Under the pieces are notes generated by a model. That model ran no database searches and was not told where the DNA came from. It saw only the letters and a list, made by a program, of their open reading frames with translations. A stretch of DNA of 64,000 bases from Halisarca cf. caerulea (lineage: Eukaryota > Porifera > Demospongiae > Chondrillida > Halisarcidae), in NCBI GenBank assembly GCA_963170055.1, contig CAUJGJ010000444.1, positions 4,966,618 through 5,030,617 of the forward strand. The letters run 5' to 3'. Shown one piece after another: positions 10,587 to 23,033 of this stretch. The position numbers and the translations under genes were made by a program. Position 1 is the stretch's first letter. Every line of letters begins with the position of its first letter.

Positions 10587-12720
10587 ATGTCTCTTTAAAA
10601 TGTTAACGTTGCTAAATTTAATTTTATCATAAGAATAAAATTGCCAAAGTTGCAAATATCTTAAAAACTGACTGAGTAACTTTCATTTAAAGCAAATTTC
10701 AGCTTAAAATACTATTCCAATGTCTCTTTAAAATGTTAGCGTTGCTAAATTTAATTTTATCATAAGAATAAAATTGCCTAAAGTTACAAATATCTTAAAA
10801 ACTGACTGAGTAACTTTCATTTAAAGCAAATTTCAGCTTCAACAACTATTCCAATTTCTCTTTAAAATGTTAACGTTGCTAATTTTAATTTTATCATAAG
10901 AATAAAATTACCAAAGTTGCAAATATCTTAAAAACTAACTGAGTAACTTTCATTTAAAGCAAATTTCAGCTTAAACAATTATTCCAATGTCTCTTTAAAA
11001 TGTTAACGTTGCTAAATTTAATTTTATCATAAGAATAAAATTCCCAAAAGTTACAAATATCTTAAAAACTGACTGAGTAACTTTCATTTAAAGCAAATTT
11101 CAGCTTAAACAACTATTCCAATGTCTCTTTAAAATGTTAACGTTGCTAAATTTAATTTTATCATAAGAATAAAATTGCCAAAGTTGCAAATATCTTAAAA
11201 ACTGACTGAGTAACTTTCATTTAAAGCAAATTTCAGCTTAAAATACTATTCCAATGTCTCTTTAAAATGTTAGCGTTGCTAAATTTAATTTTATCATAAG
11301 AATAAAATTGCCTAAAGTTACAAATATCTTAAAAACTGACTGAGTAACTTTCATTTAAAGCAAATTTCAGCTTAAACAACTATTCCAATGTCTCTTTAAA
11401 ATGTTAACGTTGCTAATTTTAATTTTATCATAAGAATAAAATTACCAAAGTTGCAAATATCTTAAAAACTAACTGAGTAACTTTCATTTAAAGCAAATTT
11501 CAGCTTAAACAATTATTCCAATGTCTCTTTAAAATGTTAACGTTGCTAAATTTAATTTTATCATAAGAATAAAATTGGCAAAGTTGCAAATATCTTAAAA
11601 ACTAACTGAGTAACTTTCATTTAAAGCAAATTTCAGCTTAAACAATTATTCCAATGTCTCTTTAAAATGTTAACGTTGCTAAATTTAATTTTATCATAAG
11701 AATAAAATTGCCAAAGTTGCAAATATCTTAAAAACTGACTGAGTAACTTTCATTTAAAGCAAATTTCAGCTTAAAATACTATTCCAATTTCTCTTTAAAA
11801 TGTTAGCGTTGCTAAATTTAATTTTATCATAAGAATAAAATTGCCTAAAGTTACAAATATCTTAAAAACTGACTGAGTAACTTTCATTTAAAGCAAATTT
11901 CAGCTTAAACAACTATTCCAATGTCTCTTTAAAATGTTAACGTTGCTAATTTTAATTTTATCATAAGAATAAAATTACCAAAGTTGCAAATATCTTAAAA
12001 ACTAACTGAGTAACTTTCATTTAAAGCAAATTTCAGCTTAAACAATTATTCCAATGTCTCTTTAAAATGTTAACGTTGCTAAATTTAATTTTATCATAAG
12101 AATAAAATTCCCAAAAGTTACAAATATCTTAAAAACTGACTGAGTAACTTTCATTTAAAGCAAATTTCAGCTTAAACAATTATTCCAATGTCTCTTTAAA
12201 ATGTTAACGTTGCTAAATTTAATTTTATCATAAGAATAAAATTGCCAAAGTTGCAAATATCTTAAAAACTGACTTAGTAACTTTCATTTAAAGCAAATTT
12301 CAGCTTAAAATACTATTCCAATGTCTCTTTAAAATGTTAGCGTTGCTAAATTTAATTTTATCATAAGAATAAAATTGCCTAAAGTTACAAATATCTTAAA
12401 AACTGACTGAGTAACTTTCATTTAAAGCAAATTTCAGCTTAAACAACTATTCCAATGTCTCTTTAAAATGTTAACGTTGCTAATTTTAATTTTATCATAA
12501 GAATAAAATTACCAAAGTTGCAAATATCTTAAAAACTAACTGAGTAACTTTCATTTAAAGCAAATTTCAGCTTAAACAATTATTCCAATGTCTCTTTAAA
12601 ATGTTAACGTTGCTAAATTTAATTTTATCATAAGAATAAAATTGGCAAAGTTGCAAATATCTTAAAAACTAACTGAGTAACTTTCATTTAAAGACAAATT
12701 TCAGCTTAAACAATTATTCC
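10587..12720. repeat. 4-monomer (about 534-bp) higher-order repeat
   Basis: Four units recur in order: AAATACT/AGCG/GCCT; CAACT/AACG/ACC; CAATT/AACG with junction GGC or CCCAAAAG; then CAATT or CAACT/AACG/GCC. AAATACT markers at 10,710, 11,244, 11,777 and 12,311 give periods of 534, 533 and 534 bp. The next expected position (about 12,845) holds the ordinary CAACT variant with the same AGCG and GCCT context, so the HOR decays there. The third unit alternates between GGC and CCCAAAAG forms, hinting at an 8-unit superperiod: CCCAAAAG recurs at 1,067 bp. Confidence 0.7.
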
Positions 12721-13221
12721 AATGTCTCTTTAAAATGTTAACGTTGCTAAATTTAATTTTATCATAAGAATAAAATTGCCAAAGTTGCAAATATCTTAAA
12801 AACTGACTGAGTAACTTTCATTTAAAGCAAATTTCAGCTTAAACAACTATTCCAATGTCTCTTTAAAATGTTAGCGTTGCTAAATTTAATTTTATCATAA
12901 GAATAAAATTGCCTAAAGTTACAAATATCTTAAAAACTGACTGAGTAACTTTCATTTAAAGCAAATTTCAGCTTAAACAATTATTCCAATGTCTCTTTAA
13001 AATGTTAACGTTGCTAAATTTAATTTTATCATAAGAATAAAATTGGCAAAGTTGCAAATATCTTAAAAACTGACTGAGTAACTTTCATTTAAAGCAAATT
13101 TCAGCTTAAACAATTATTCCAATGTCTCTTTAAAATGTTAACGTTGCTAAATTTAATTTTATCATAAGAATAAAATTGGCAAAGTTGCAAATATCTTAAA
13201 AACTGACTGAGTAACTTTCAT

Positions 13222-15449
13222 TTAAAGCAAATTTCAGCTTAAACAACTATTCCAATGTCTCTTTAAAATGTTAGCGTTGCTAATTTTAATTTTATCATAA
13301 GAATAAAATTGCCTAAAGTTACAAATATCTTAAAAACTGACTGAGTAACTTTCATTTAAAGCAAATTTCAGCTTAAACAACTATTCCAATGTCTCTTTAA
13401 AATGTTAACGTTGCTAATTTTAATTTTATCATATGAATAAAATTGCCAAAGTTGCATTTATCTTAAAAACTGACTGAGTAACTTTCATTTAAAGCAAATT
13501 TCAGCTTAAAGAACTATTCCAATGTCTCTTTAAAATGTTAACGTTGCTAATTTTAATTTTATCATAAGAATAAAATTGCTAAAGTTGCAAATATCTTAAA
13601 AACTAACTGAGTAACTTTCATTTAAAGCAAATTTCAGCTTAAACAATTATTCCAATGTCTCTTTAAAATGTTAACGTTGCTAAATTTAATTTTATCATAA
13701 GAATAAAATTGCCTAAAGTTACAAATATCTTAAAAACTGACTGAGTAACTTTCATTTAAAGCAAATTTTAGCTTAAACAACTATTCCAATGTCTCTTTAA
13801 AATGTTAACGTTGCTAATTTTAATTTTATCATAAGAATAAAATTGCCAAAGTTGCAAATATCTTAAAAACTGACTGAGTAACTTTCATTTAAAGCAAATT
13901 TCAGCTTAAACAACTATTCCAATGTCTCTTTAAAATGTTAGCGTTGCTAAATTTAATTTTATCATAAGAATAAAATTGCCTAAAGTTACAAATATCTTAA
14001 AAACTGACTGAGTAACTTTCATTTAAAGCAAATTTCAGCTTAAACAACTATTCCAATGTCTCTTTAAAATGTTAACGTTGCTAATTTTAATTTTATCATA
14101 AGAATAAAATTGGCAAAGTTGCAAATATCTTAAAAACTAACTGAGTAACTTTCATTTAAAGCAAATTTCAGCTTAAACAACTATTCCAATGTCTCTTTAA
14201 AATGTTAGCGTTGCTAAATTTAATTTTATCATAAGAATAAAATTGCCTAAAGTTACAAATATCTTAAAAACTGACTGAGTAACTTTCATTTAAAGCAAAT
14301 TTCAGCTTAAACAACTATTCCAATGTCTCTTTAAAATGTTAACGTTGCTAATTTTAATTTTATCATAAGAATAAAATTGGCAAAGTTGCAAATATCTTCA
14401 AAAACTGACTGAGTAACTTTCATTTAAAGCAAATTTCAGCTTAAAGAACTATTCCAATGTCTCTTTAAAATGTTAACGTTGCTAATTTTAATTTTATCAT
14501 AAGAATAAAATTGCTAAAGTTGCAAATATCTTAAAAACTAACTGAGTAACTTTCATTTAAAGCAAATTTCAGCTTAAACAATTATTCCAATGTCTCTTTA
14601 AAATGTTAACGTTGCTAAATTTAATTTTATCATGAGAATAAAATTGCCTAAAGTTACAAATATCTTAAAAACTGACTGAGTAACTTTCATTTAAAGCAAA
14701 TTTTAGCTTAAACAACTATTCCAATGTCTCTTTAAAATGTTAACGTTGCTAATTTTAATTTTATCATAAGAATAAAATTGCCAAAGTTGCAAATATCTTA
14801 AAAACTGACTGAGTAACTTTCATTTAAAGCAAATTTCAGCTTAAACAACTATTCCAATGTCTCTTTAAAATGTTAGCGTTGCTAAATTTAATTTTATCAT
14901 AAGAATAAAATTGCCTAAAGTTACAAATATCTTAAAAACTGACTGAGTAACTTTCATTTAAAGCAAATTTCAGCTTAAACAACTATTCCAATGTCTCTTT
15001 AAAATGTTAACGTTGCTAATTTTAATTTTATCATAAGAATAAAATTGGCAAAGTTGCAAATATCTTAAAAACTAACTGAGTAACTTTCATTTAAAGCAAA
15101 TTTCAGCTTAAACAACTATTCCAATGTCTCTTTAAAATGTTAGCGTTGCTAAATTTAATTTTATCATAAGAATAAAATTGCCTAAAGTTACAAATATCTT
15201 AAAAACTGACTGAGTAACTTTCATTTAAAGCAAATTTCAGCTTAAACAACTATTCCAATGTCTCTTTAAAATGTTAACGTTGCTAATTTTAATTTTATCA
15301 TAAGAATAAAATTGGCAAAGTTTCAAATATCTTCAAAAACTGACTGAGTAACTTTCATTTAAAGCAAATTTCAGCTTAAAGAACTATTCCAATGTCTCTT
15401 TAAAATGTTAACGTTGCTAATTTTAATTTTATCATAAGAATAAAATTGC
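13222..15449. repeat. 2,228-bp segment re-used 9,600 bp away, copy 1
   Basis: Read base by base against 22,822-25,049 at a constant offset of 9,600, this segment shows five substitutions and no indel: 13,451 (G/T), 13,737 (C/T), 14,162 (C/A), 14,634 (G/A) and 15,323 (T/G). The ends are sharp. At the left, CTTTCATTTAAAG here faces CTTTTATTAAAG; at the right, 15,450 T faces 25,050 C and the next unit differs. It contains two copies of the 935-bp HOR. The spacing is 72 units. Confidence 0.85.
13721..14655. repeat. 935-bp 7-monomer HOR unit (representative)
   Basis: Unit order: TTTTAGC/AACG/GCC; CAACT/AGCG/GCCT; CAACT/AACG/GGC; A-type/AGCG/GCCT; CAACT/AACG/GGC; CTTCAAAA with AGAACT/AACG/GCT; A-type CAATT/AACG/GCCT. 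The next copy starts at 14,656, again with TTTTAGC, and follows the same order to about 15,554. The length exceeds 7 x 133 by 4 because of the extra T in the three GCCT junctions and the extra C in CTTCAAAA. Confidence 0.75.
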
Positions 15450-16499
15450 TAAAGTTGCAAATATCTTAAAAACTAACTGAGTAACTTTCATTTAAAGCAA
15501 ATTTCAGCTTAAACAATTATTCCAATGTCTCTTTAAAATGTTAACGTTGCTAATTTTAATTTTATCATAAGAATAAAATTGCCAAAGTTACAAATATCTT
15601 AAAAACTGACTGAGTAACTTTCATTTAAAGCAAATTTCAGCTTAAACAACTATTCCAATGTCTCTTTAAAATGTTAGCGTTGCTAAATTAAATTTTATCA
15701 TAAGAATAAAATTGCCAAAGTTGCAAATATCTTAAAAACTGACTGAGTAACTTTCATTTAAAGCAAATTTCAGCTTAAACAACTATTCCAATGTCTCTTT
15801 AAAATGTTAGCGTTGCTAAATTTAATTTTATCATAAGAATAAAATTGCCTAAAGTTACAAATATCTTAAAAACTGACTGAGTAACTTTCATTTAAAGCAA
15901 ATTTCAGCTTAAACAACTATTCCAATGTCTCTTTAAAATGTTAACGTTGCTAATTTTAATTTTATCATAAGAATAAAATTGGCAAAGTTGCAAATATCTT
16001 AAAAACTAACTGAGTAACTTTCATTTAAAGCAAATTTCAGCTTAAACAACTATTCCAATGTCTCTTTAAAATGTTAGCGTTGCTAAATTTAATTTTATCA
16101 TAAGAATAAAATTGCCTAAAGTTACAAATATCTTAAAAACTGACTGAGTAACTTTCATTTAAAGCAAATTTCAGCTTAAACAACTATTCCAATGTCTCTT
16201 TAAAATGTTAACGTTGCTAATTTTAATTTTATCATAAGAATAAAATTGGCAAAGTTGCAAATATCTTAAAAACTAACTGAGTAACTTTCATTTAAAGCAA
16301 ATTTCAGCTTAAACAACTATTCCAATGTCTCTTTAAAATGTTAGCGTTGCTAAATTTAATTTTATCATAAGAATAAAATTGCCTAAAGTTACAAATATCT
16401 TAAAAACTGACTGAGTAACTTTCATTTAAAGCAAATTTCAGCTTAAACAACTATTCCAATGTCTCTTTAAAATGTTAACGTTGCTAATTTTAATTTTAT

Positions 16500-19400
16500 C
16501 ATAAGAATAAAATTGCCTAAAGTTACAAATATCTTAAAAACTGACTGAGTAACTTTCATTTAAAGCAAATTTCAGCTTAAACAACTATTCCAATGTCTCT
16601 TTAAAATGTTAACGTTGCTAATTTTAATTTTATCATAAGAATAAAATTGGCAAAGTTGCAAATATCTTAAAAACTAACTGAGTAACTTTCATTTAAAGCA
16701 AATTTCAGCTTAAACAACTATTCCAATGTCTCTTTAAAATGTTAGCGTTGCTAAATTTAATTTTATCATAAGAATAAAATTGCCTAAAGTTACAAATATC
16801 TTAAAAACTGACTGAGTAACTTTCATTTAAAGCAAATTTCAGCTTAAACAACTATTCCAATGTCTCTTTAAAATGTTAACGTTGCTAATTTTAATTTTAT
16901 CATAAGAATAAAATTGGCAAAGTTGCAAATATCTTCAAAAACTGACTGAGTAACTTTCATTTAAAGCAAATTTCAGCTTAAAGAACTATTCCAATGTCTC
17001 TTTAAAATGTTAACGTTGCTAATTTTAATTTTATCATAAGAATAAAATTGCTAAAGTTGCAAATATCTTAAAAACTAACTGAGTAACTTTCATTTAAAGC
17101 AAATTTCAGCTTAAACAATTATTCCAATGTCTCTTTAAAATGTTAACGTTGCTAAATTTAATTTTATCATAAGAATAAAATTGCCTAAAGTTACAAATAT
17201 CTTAAAAACTGACTGAGTAACTTTCATTTAAAGCAAATTTTAGCTTAAACAACTATTCCAATGTCTCTTTAAAATGTTAACGTTGCTAATTTTAATTTTA
17301 TCATAAGAATAAAATTGCCAAAGTTGCAAATATCTTAAAAACTGACTGAGTAACTTTCATTTAAAGCAAATTTCAGCTTAAACAACTATTCCAATGTCTC
17401 TTTAAAATGTTAGCGTTGCTAAATTTAATTTTATCATAAGAATAAAATTGCCTAAAGTTACAAATATCTTAAAAACTGACTGAGTAACTTTCATTTAAAG
17501 CAAATTTCAGCTTAAACAACTATTCCAATGTCTCTTTAAAATGTTAACGTTGCTAATTTTAATTTTATCATAAGAATAAAATTGGCAAAGTTGCAAATAT
17601 CTTAAAAACTAACTGAGTAACTTTCATTTAAAGCAAATTTCAGCTTAAACAACTATTCCAATGTCTCTTTAAAATGTTAGCGTTGCTAAATTTAATTTTA
17701 TCATAAGAATAAAATTGCCTAAAGTTACAAATATCTTAAAAACTGACTGAGTAACTTTCATTTAAAGCAAATTTCAGCTTAAACAACTATTCCAATGTCT
17801 CTTTAAAATGTTAACGTTGCTAATTTTAATTTTATCATAAGAATAAAATTGCCTAAAGTTACAAATATCTTAAAAACTGACTGAGTAACTTTCATTTAAA
17901 GCAAATTTCAGCTTAAAGAACTATTCCAATGTCTCTTTAAAATGTTAACGTTGCTAAATTTAATTTTATCATAAGAATAAAATTGGCAAAGTTGCAAATA
18001 TCTTAAAAACTGACTGAGTAACTTTCATTTAAAGCAAATTTCAGCTTAAACAACTATTCCAATGTCTCTTTAAAATGTTAACGTTGCTAAATTTAATTTT
18101 ATCATAAGAATAAAATTGCCAAAGTTGCAAATATCTTAAAAACTGACTGAGTAACTTTTATTAAAGCAAATTTCCGCTTAAACAACTATTCCAATGTCTC
18201 TTTAAACTATTAACGTTGCTAAATTAAATTTTATCATATGAATAAAATTGCCAAAGTTGCATTTATCTTAAAAACTGACTAAGTAACTTTCATTTAAAGC
18301 AAATTTCAGCTTAAAGAACTATTCCAATGTCTCTTTAAAATGTTAACGTTGCTAATTTTAATTTTATCATAAGAATAAAATTGCTAATGTTGCAAATATC
18401 TTAAAAACTAACTGAGTAACTTTCATTTAAAGCAAATTTCAGCTTAAACAACTATTCCAATGTCTCTTTAAAATGTTAACGTTGCTAATTTTAATTTTAT
18501 CATAAGAATAAAATTACCAAAGTTGCAAATATCTTAAAAACTAACTGAGTAACTTTCATTTAAAGCAAATTTCAGCTTAAACAATTATTCCAATGTCTCT
18601 TTAAAATGTTAACGTTGCTAAATTTAATTTTATCATAAGAATAAAATTGCCAAAGTTGCAAATATCTTAAAAACTAACTGAGTAACTTTCATTTAAAGCA
18701 AATTTCAGCTTAAACAACTATTCCAATGTCTCTTTAAAATGTTAACGTTGCTAATTTTAATTTTATCATAAGAATAAAATTACCAAAGTTGCAAATATCT
18801 TAAAAACTAACTGAGTAACTTTCATTTAAAGCAAATTTCAGCTTAAACAATTATTCCAATGTCTCTTTAAAATGTTAGCGTTGCTAAATTTAATTTTATC
18901 ATAAGAATAAAATTGGCAAAGTTGCAAATATCTTAAAAACTAACTGAGTAACTTTCATTTAAAGCAAATTTCAGCTTAAACAATTATTCCAATGTCTCTT
19001 TAAAATGTTAACGTTGCTAAATTTAATTTTATCATAAGAATAAAATTGCCAAAGTTGCAAATATCTTAAAAACTGACTGAGTAACTTTCATTTAAAGCAA
19101 ATTTCAGCTGAAACAACTATTCCAATGTCTCTTTAAAATGTTAACGTTGCTAAATTTAATTTTATCATAAGAATAAAATTGCCAAAGTTTCAAATATCTT
19201 AAAAACTAACTGAGTAACTTTCATTTAAAGCAAATTTCAGCTTAAACAATTATTCCAATGTCTCTTTAAAATGTTAACGTTGCTAAATTTAATTTTATCA
19301 TAAGAATAAAATTGCCAAAGTTGCAAATATCTTAAAAACTGACTGAGTAACTTTTATTAAAGCAAATTTCAGCTTAAACAACTATTCCAATGTCTCTTTA

Positions 19401-19568
19401 AAATGTTAGCGTTGCTAATTTTAATTTTATCATAAGAATAAAATTGCCTAAAGTTACAAATATCTTAAAAACTGACTGAGTAACTTTCATTTAAAGCAAA
19501 TTTCAGCTTAAACAACTATTCCAATGTCTCTTTAAAATGTTAACGTTGCTAATTTTAATTTTATCATA
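16500..19568. repeat. About 3.07-kb duplicated segment at 3,465-bp offset, copy 1
   Basis: Rare variants recur exactly 3,465 bp downstream (26 units): CTTCAAAA C at 16,936/20,401, TTTTAGC at 17,241/20,706, TTTCCGC G at 18,176/21,641, GCTAATGTTGC near 18,386/21,851 and CAGCTGAAAC G at 19,110/22,575. Limits are a GTTAACG/GTTAGCG mismatch at about 16,480/19,945 and CATAAG/CATATG at about 19,568/23,033. One internal difference noticed: CTTAAAGAAC near 17,917 against CTTAAACAAC near 21,382. Confidence 0.8.
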
Positions 19569-19964
19569 AGAATAAAATTGGCAAAGTTGCAAATATCTTA
19601 AAAACTAACTGAGTAACTTTCATTTAAAGCAAATTTCAGCTTAAACAACTATTCCAATGTCTCTTTAAAATGTTAGCGTTGCTAAATTTAATTTTATCAT
19701 AAGAATAAAATTGCCTAAAGTTACAAATATCTTAAAAACTGACTGAGTAACTTTCATTTAAAGCAAATTTCAGCTTAAACAACTATTCCAATGTCTCTTT
19801 AAAATGTTAACGTTGCTAATTTTAATTTTATCATAAGAATAAAATTGCCTAAAGTTACAAATATCTTAAAAACTGACTGAGTAACTTTCATTTAAAGCAA
19901 ATTTCAGCTTAAACAACTATTCCAATGTCTCTTTAAAATGTTAGCGTTGCTAAATTTAATTTTT

Positions 19965-22900
19965 CATAAGAATAAAATTGCCTAAAGTTACAAATATCTT
20001 AAAAACTGACTGAGTAACTTTCATTTAAAGCAAATTTCAGCTTAAACAACTATTCCAATGTCTCTTTAAAATGTTAACGTTGCTAATTTTAATTTTATCA
20101 TAAGAATAAAATTGGCAAAGTTGCAAATATCTTAAAAACTAACTGAGTAACTTTCATTTAAAGCAAATTTCAGCTTAAACAACTATTCCAATGTCTCTTT
20201 AAAATGTTAGCGTTGCTAAATTTAATTTTATCATAAGAATAAAATTGCCTAAAGTTACAAATATCTTAAAAACTGACTGAGTAACTTTCATTTAAAGCAA
20301 ATTTCAGCTTAAACAACTATTCCAATGTCTCTTTAAAATGTTAACGTTGCTAATTTTAATTTTATCATAAGAATAAAATTGGCAAAGTTGCAAATATCTT
20401 CAAAAACTGACTGAGTAACTTTCATTTAAAGCAAATTTCAGCTTAAAGAACTATTCCAATGTCTCTTTAAAATGTTAACGTTGCTAATTTTAATTTTATC
20501 ATAAGAATAAAATTGCTAAAGTTGCAAATATCTTAAAAACTAACTGAGTAACTTTCATTTAAAGCAAATTTCAGCTTAAACAATTATTCCAATGTCTCTT
20601 TAAAATGTTAACGTTGCTAAATTTAATTTTATCATAAGAATAAAATTGCCTAAAGTTACAAATATCTTAAAAACTGACTGAGTAACTTTCATTTAAAGCA
20701 AATTTTAGCTTAAACAACTATTCCAATGTCTCTTTAAAATGTTAACGTTGCTAATTTTAATTTTATCATAAGAATAAAATTGCCAAAGTTGCAAATATCT
20801 TAAAAACTGACTGAGTAACTTTCATTTAAAGCAAATTTCAGCTTAAACAACTATTCCAATGTCTCTTTAAAATGTTAGCGTTGCTAAATTTAATTTTATC
20901 ATAAGAATAAAATTGCCTAAAGTTACAAATATCTTAAAAACTGACTGAGTAACTTTCATTTAAAGCAAATTTCAGCTTAAACAACTATTCCAATGTCTCT
21001 TTAAAATGTTAACGTTGCTAATTTTAATTTTATCATAAGAATAAAATTGGCAAAGTTGCAAATATCTTAAAAACTAACTGAGTAACTTTCATTTAAAGCA
21101 AATTTCAGCTTAAACAACTATTCCAATGTCTCTTTAAAATGTTAGCGTTGCTAAATTTAATTTTATCATAAGAATAAAATTGCCTAAAGTTACAAATATC
21201 TTAAAAACTGACTGAGTAACTTTCATTTAAAGCAAATTTCAGCTTAAACAACTATTCCAATGTCTCTTTAAAATGTTAACGTTGCTAATTTTAATTTTAT
21301 CATAAGAATAAAATTGCCTAAAGTTACAAATATCTTAAAAACTGACTGAGTAACTTTCATTTAAAGCAAATTTCAGCTTAAACAACTATTCCAATGTCTC
21401 TTTAAAATGTTAACGTTGCTAAATTTAATTTTATCATAAGAATAAAATTGGCAAAGTTGCAAATATCTTAAAAACTGACTGAGTAACTTTCATTTAAAGC
21501 AAATTTCAGCTTAAACAACTATTCCAATGTCTCTTTAAAATGTTAACGTTGCTAAATTTAATTTTATCATAAGAATAAAATTGCCAAAGTTGCAAATATC
21601 TTAAAAACTGACTGAGTAACTTTTATTAAAGCAAATTTCCGCTTAAACAACTATTCCAATGTCTCTTTAAACTATTAACGTTGCTAAATTAAATTTTATC
21701 ATATGAATAAAATTGCCAAAGTTGCATTTATCTTAAAAACTGACTAAGTAACTTTCATTTAAAGCAAATTTCAGCTTAAAGAACTATTCCAATGTCTCTT
21801 TAAAATGTTAACGTTGCTAATTTTAATTTTATCATAAGAATAAAATTGCTAATGTTGCAAATATCTTAAAAACTAACTGAGTAACTTTCATTTAAAGCAA
21901 ATTTCAGCTTAAACAACTATTCCAATGTCTCTTTAAAATGTTAACGTTGCTAATTTTAATTTTATCATAAGAATAAAATTACCAAAGTTGCAAATATCTT
22001 AAAAACTAACTGAGTAACTTTCATTTAAAGCAAATTTCAGCTTAAACAATTATTCCAATGTCTCTTTAAAATGTTAACGTTGCTAAATTTAATTTTATCA
22101 TAAGAATAAAATTGCCAAAGTTGCAAATATCTTAAAAACTAACTGAGTAACTTTCATTTAAAGCAAATTTCAGCTTAAACAACTATTCCAATGTCTCTTT
22201 AAAATGTTAACGTTGCTAATTTTAATTTTATCATAAGAATAAAATTACCAAAGTTGCAAATATCTTAAAAACTAACTGAGTAACTTTCATTTAAAGCAAA
22301 TTTCAGCTTAAACAATTATTCCAATGTCTCTTTAAAATGTTAGCGTTGCTAAATTTAATTTTATCATAAGAATAAAATTGGCAAAGTTGCAAATATCTTA
22401 AAAACTAACTGAGTAACTTTCATTTAAAGCAAATTTCAGCTTAAACAATTATTCCAATGTCTCTTTAAAATGTTAACGTTGCTAAATTTAATTTTATCAT
22501 AAGAATAAAATTGCCAAAGTTGCAAATATCTTAAAAACTGACTGAGTAACTTTCATTTAAAGCAAATTTCAGCTGAAACAACTATTCCAATGTCTCTTTA
22601 AAATGTTAACGTTGCTAAATTTAATTTTATCATAAGAATAAAATTGCCAAAGTTTCAAATATCTTAAAAACTAACTGAGTAACTTTCATTTAAAGCAAAT
22701 TTCAGCTTAAACAATTATTCCAATGTCTCTTTAAAATGTTAACGTTGCTAAATTTAATTTTATCATAAGAATAAAATTGCCAAAGTTGCAAATATCTTAA
22801 AAACTGACTGAGTAACTTTTATTAAAGCAAATTTCAGCTTAAACAACTATTCCAATGTCTCTTTAAAATGTTAGCGTTGCTAATTTTAATTTTATCATAA

Positions 22901-23033
22901 GAATAAAATTGCCTAAAGTTACAAATATCTTAAAAACTGACTGAGTAACTTTCATTTAAAGCAAATTTCAGCTTAAACAACTATTCCAATGTCTCTTTAA
23001 AATGTTAACGTTGCTAATTTTAATTTTATCATA
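19965..23033. repeat. About 3.07-kb duplicated segment at 3,465-bp offset, copy 2
   Basis: Partner of 16,500-19,568. A unit just before it has a 2-base shortening (TTTTTCATAAG near 19,960), close to the left breakpoint. Its right end runs into the 9,600-offset segment. Confidence 0.8.

Larger units (their letters stand above)
8455..13221. repeat. Domain 2: AAATACT-marked higher-order repeats
   Basis: This domain is defined by a unit with CTTAAAATACTATT in place of CTTAAACAACTATT, at 9,244, 10,310, 10,710, 11,244, 11,777 and 12,311 (position of the T in AAATACT). I saw this variant nowhere else in the window. Its spacings are 1,066, 400, 534, 533 and 534 bp, that is 8, 3, 4, 4 and 4 units. 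A CCCAAAAG junction occurs twice (about 11,042 and 12,109). The domain starts with an 8-unit tandem duplication and then becomes a 4-unit HOR. Confidence 0.8.
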
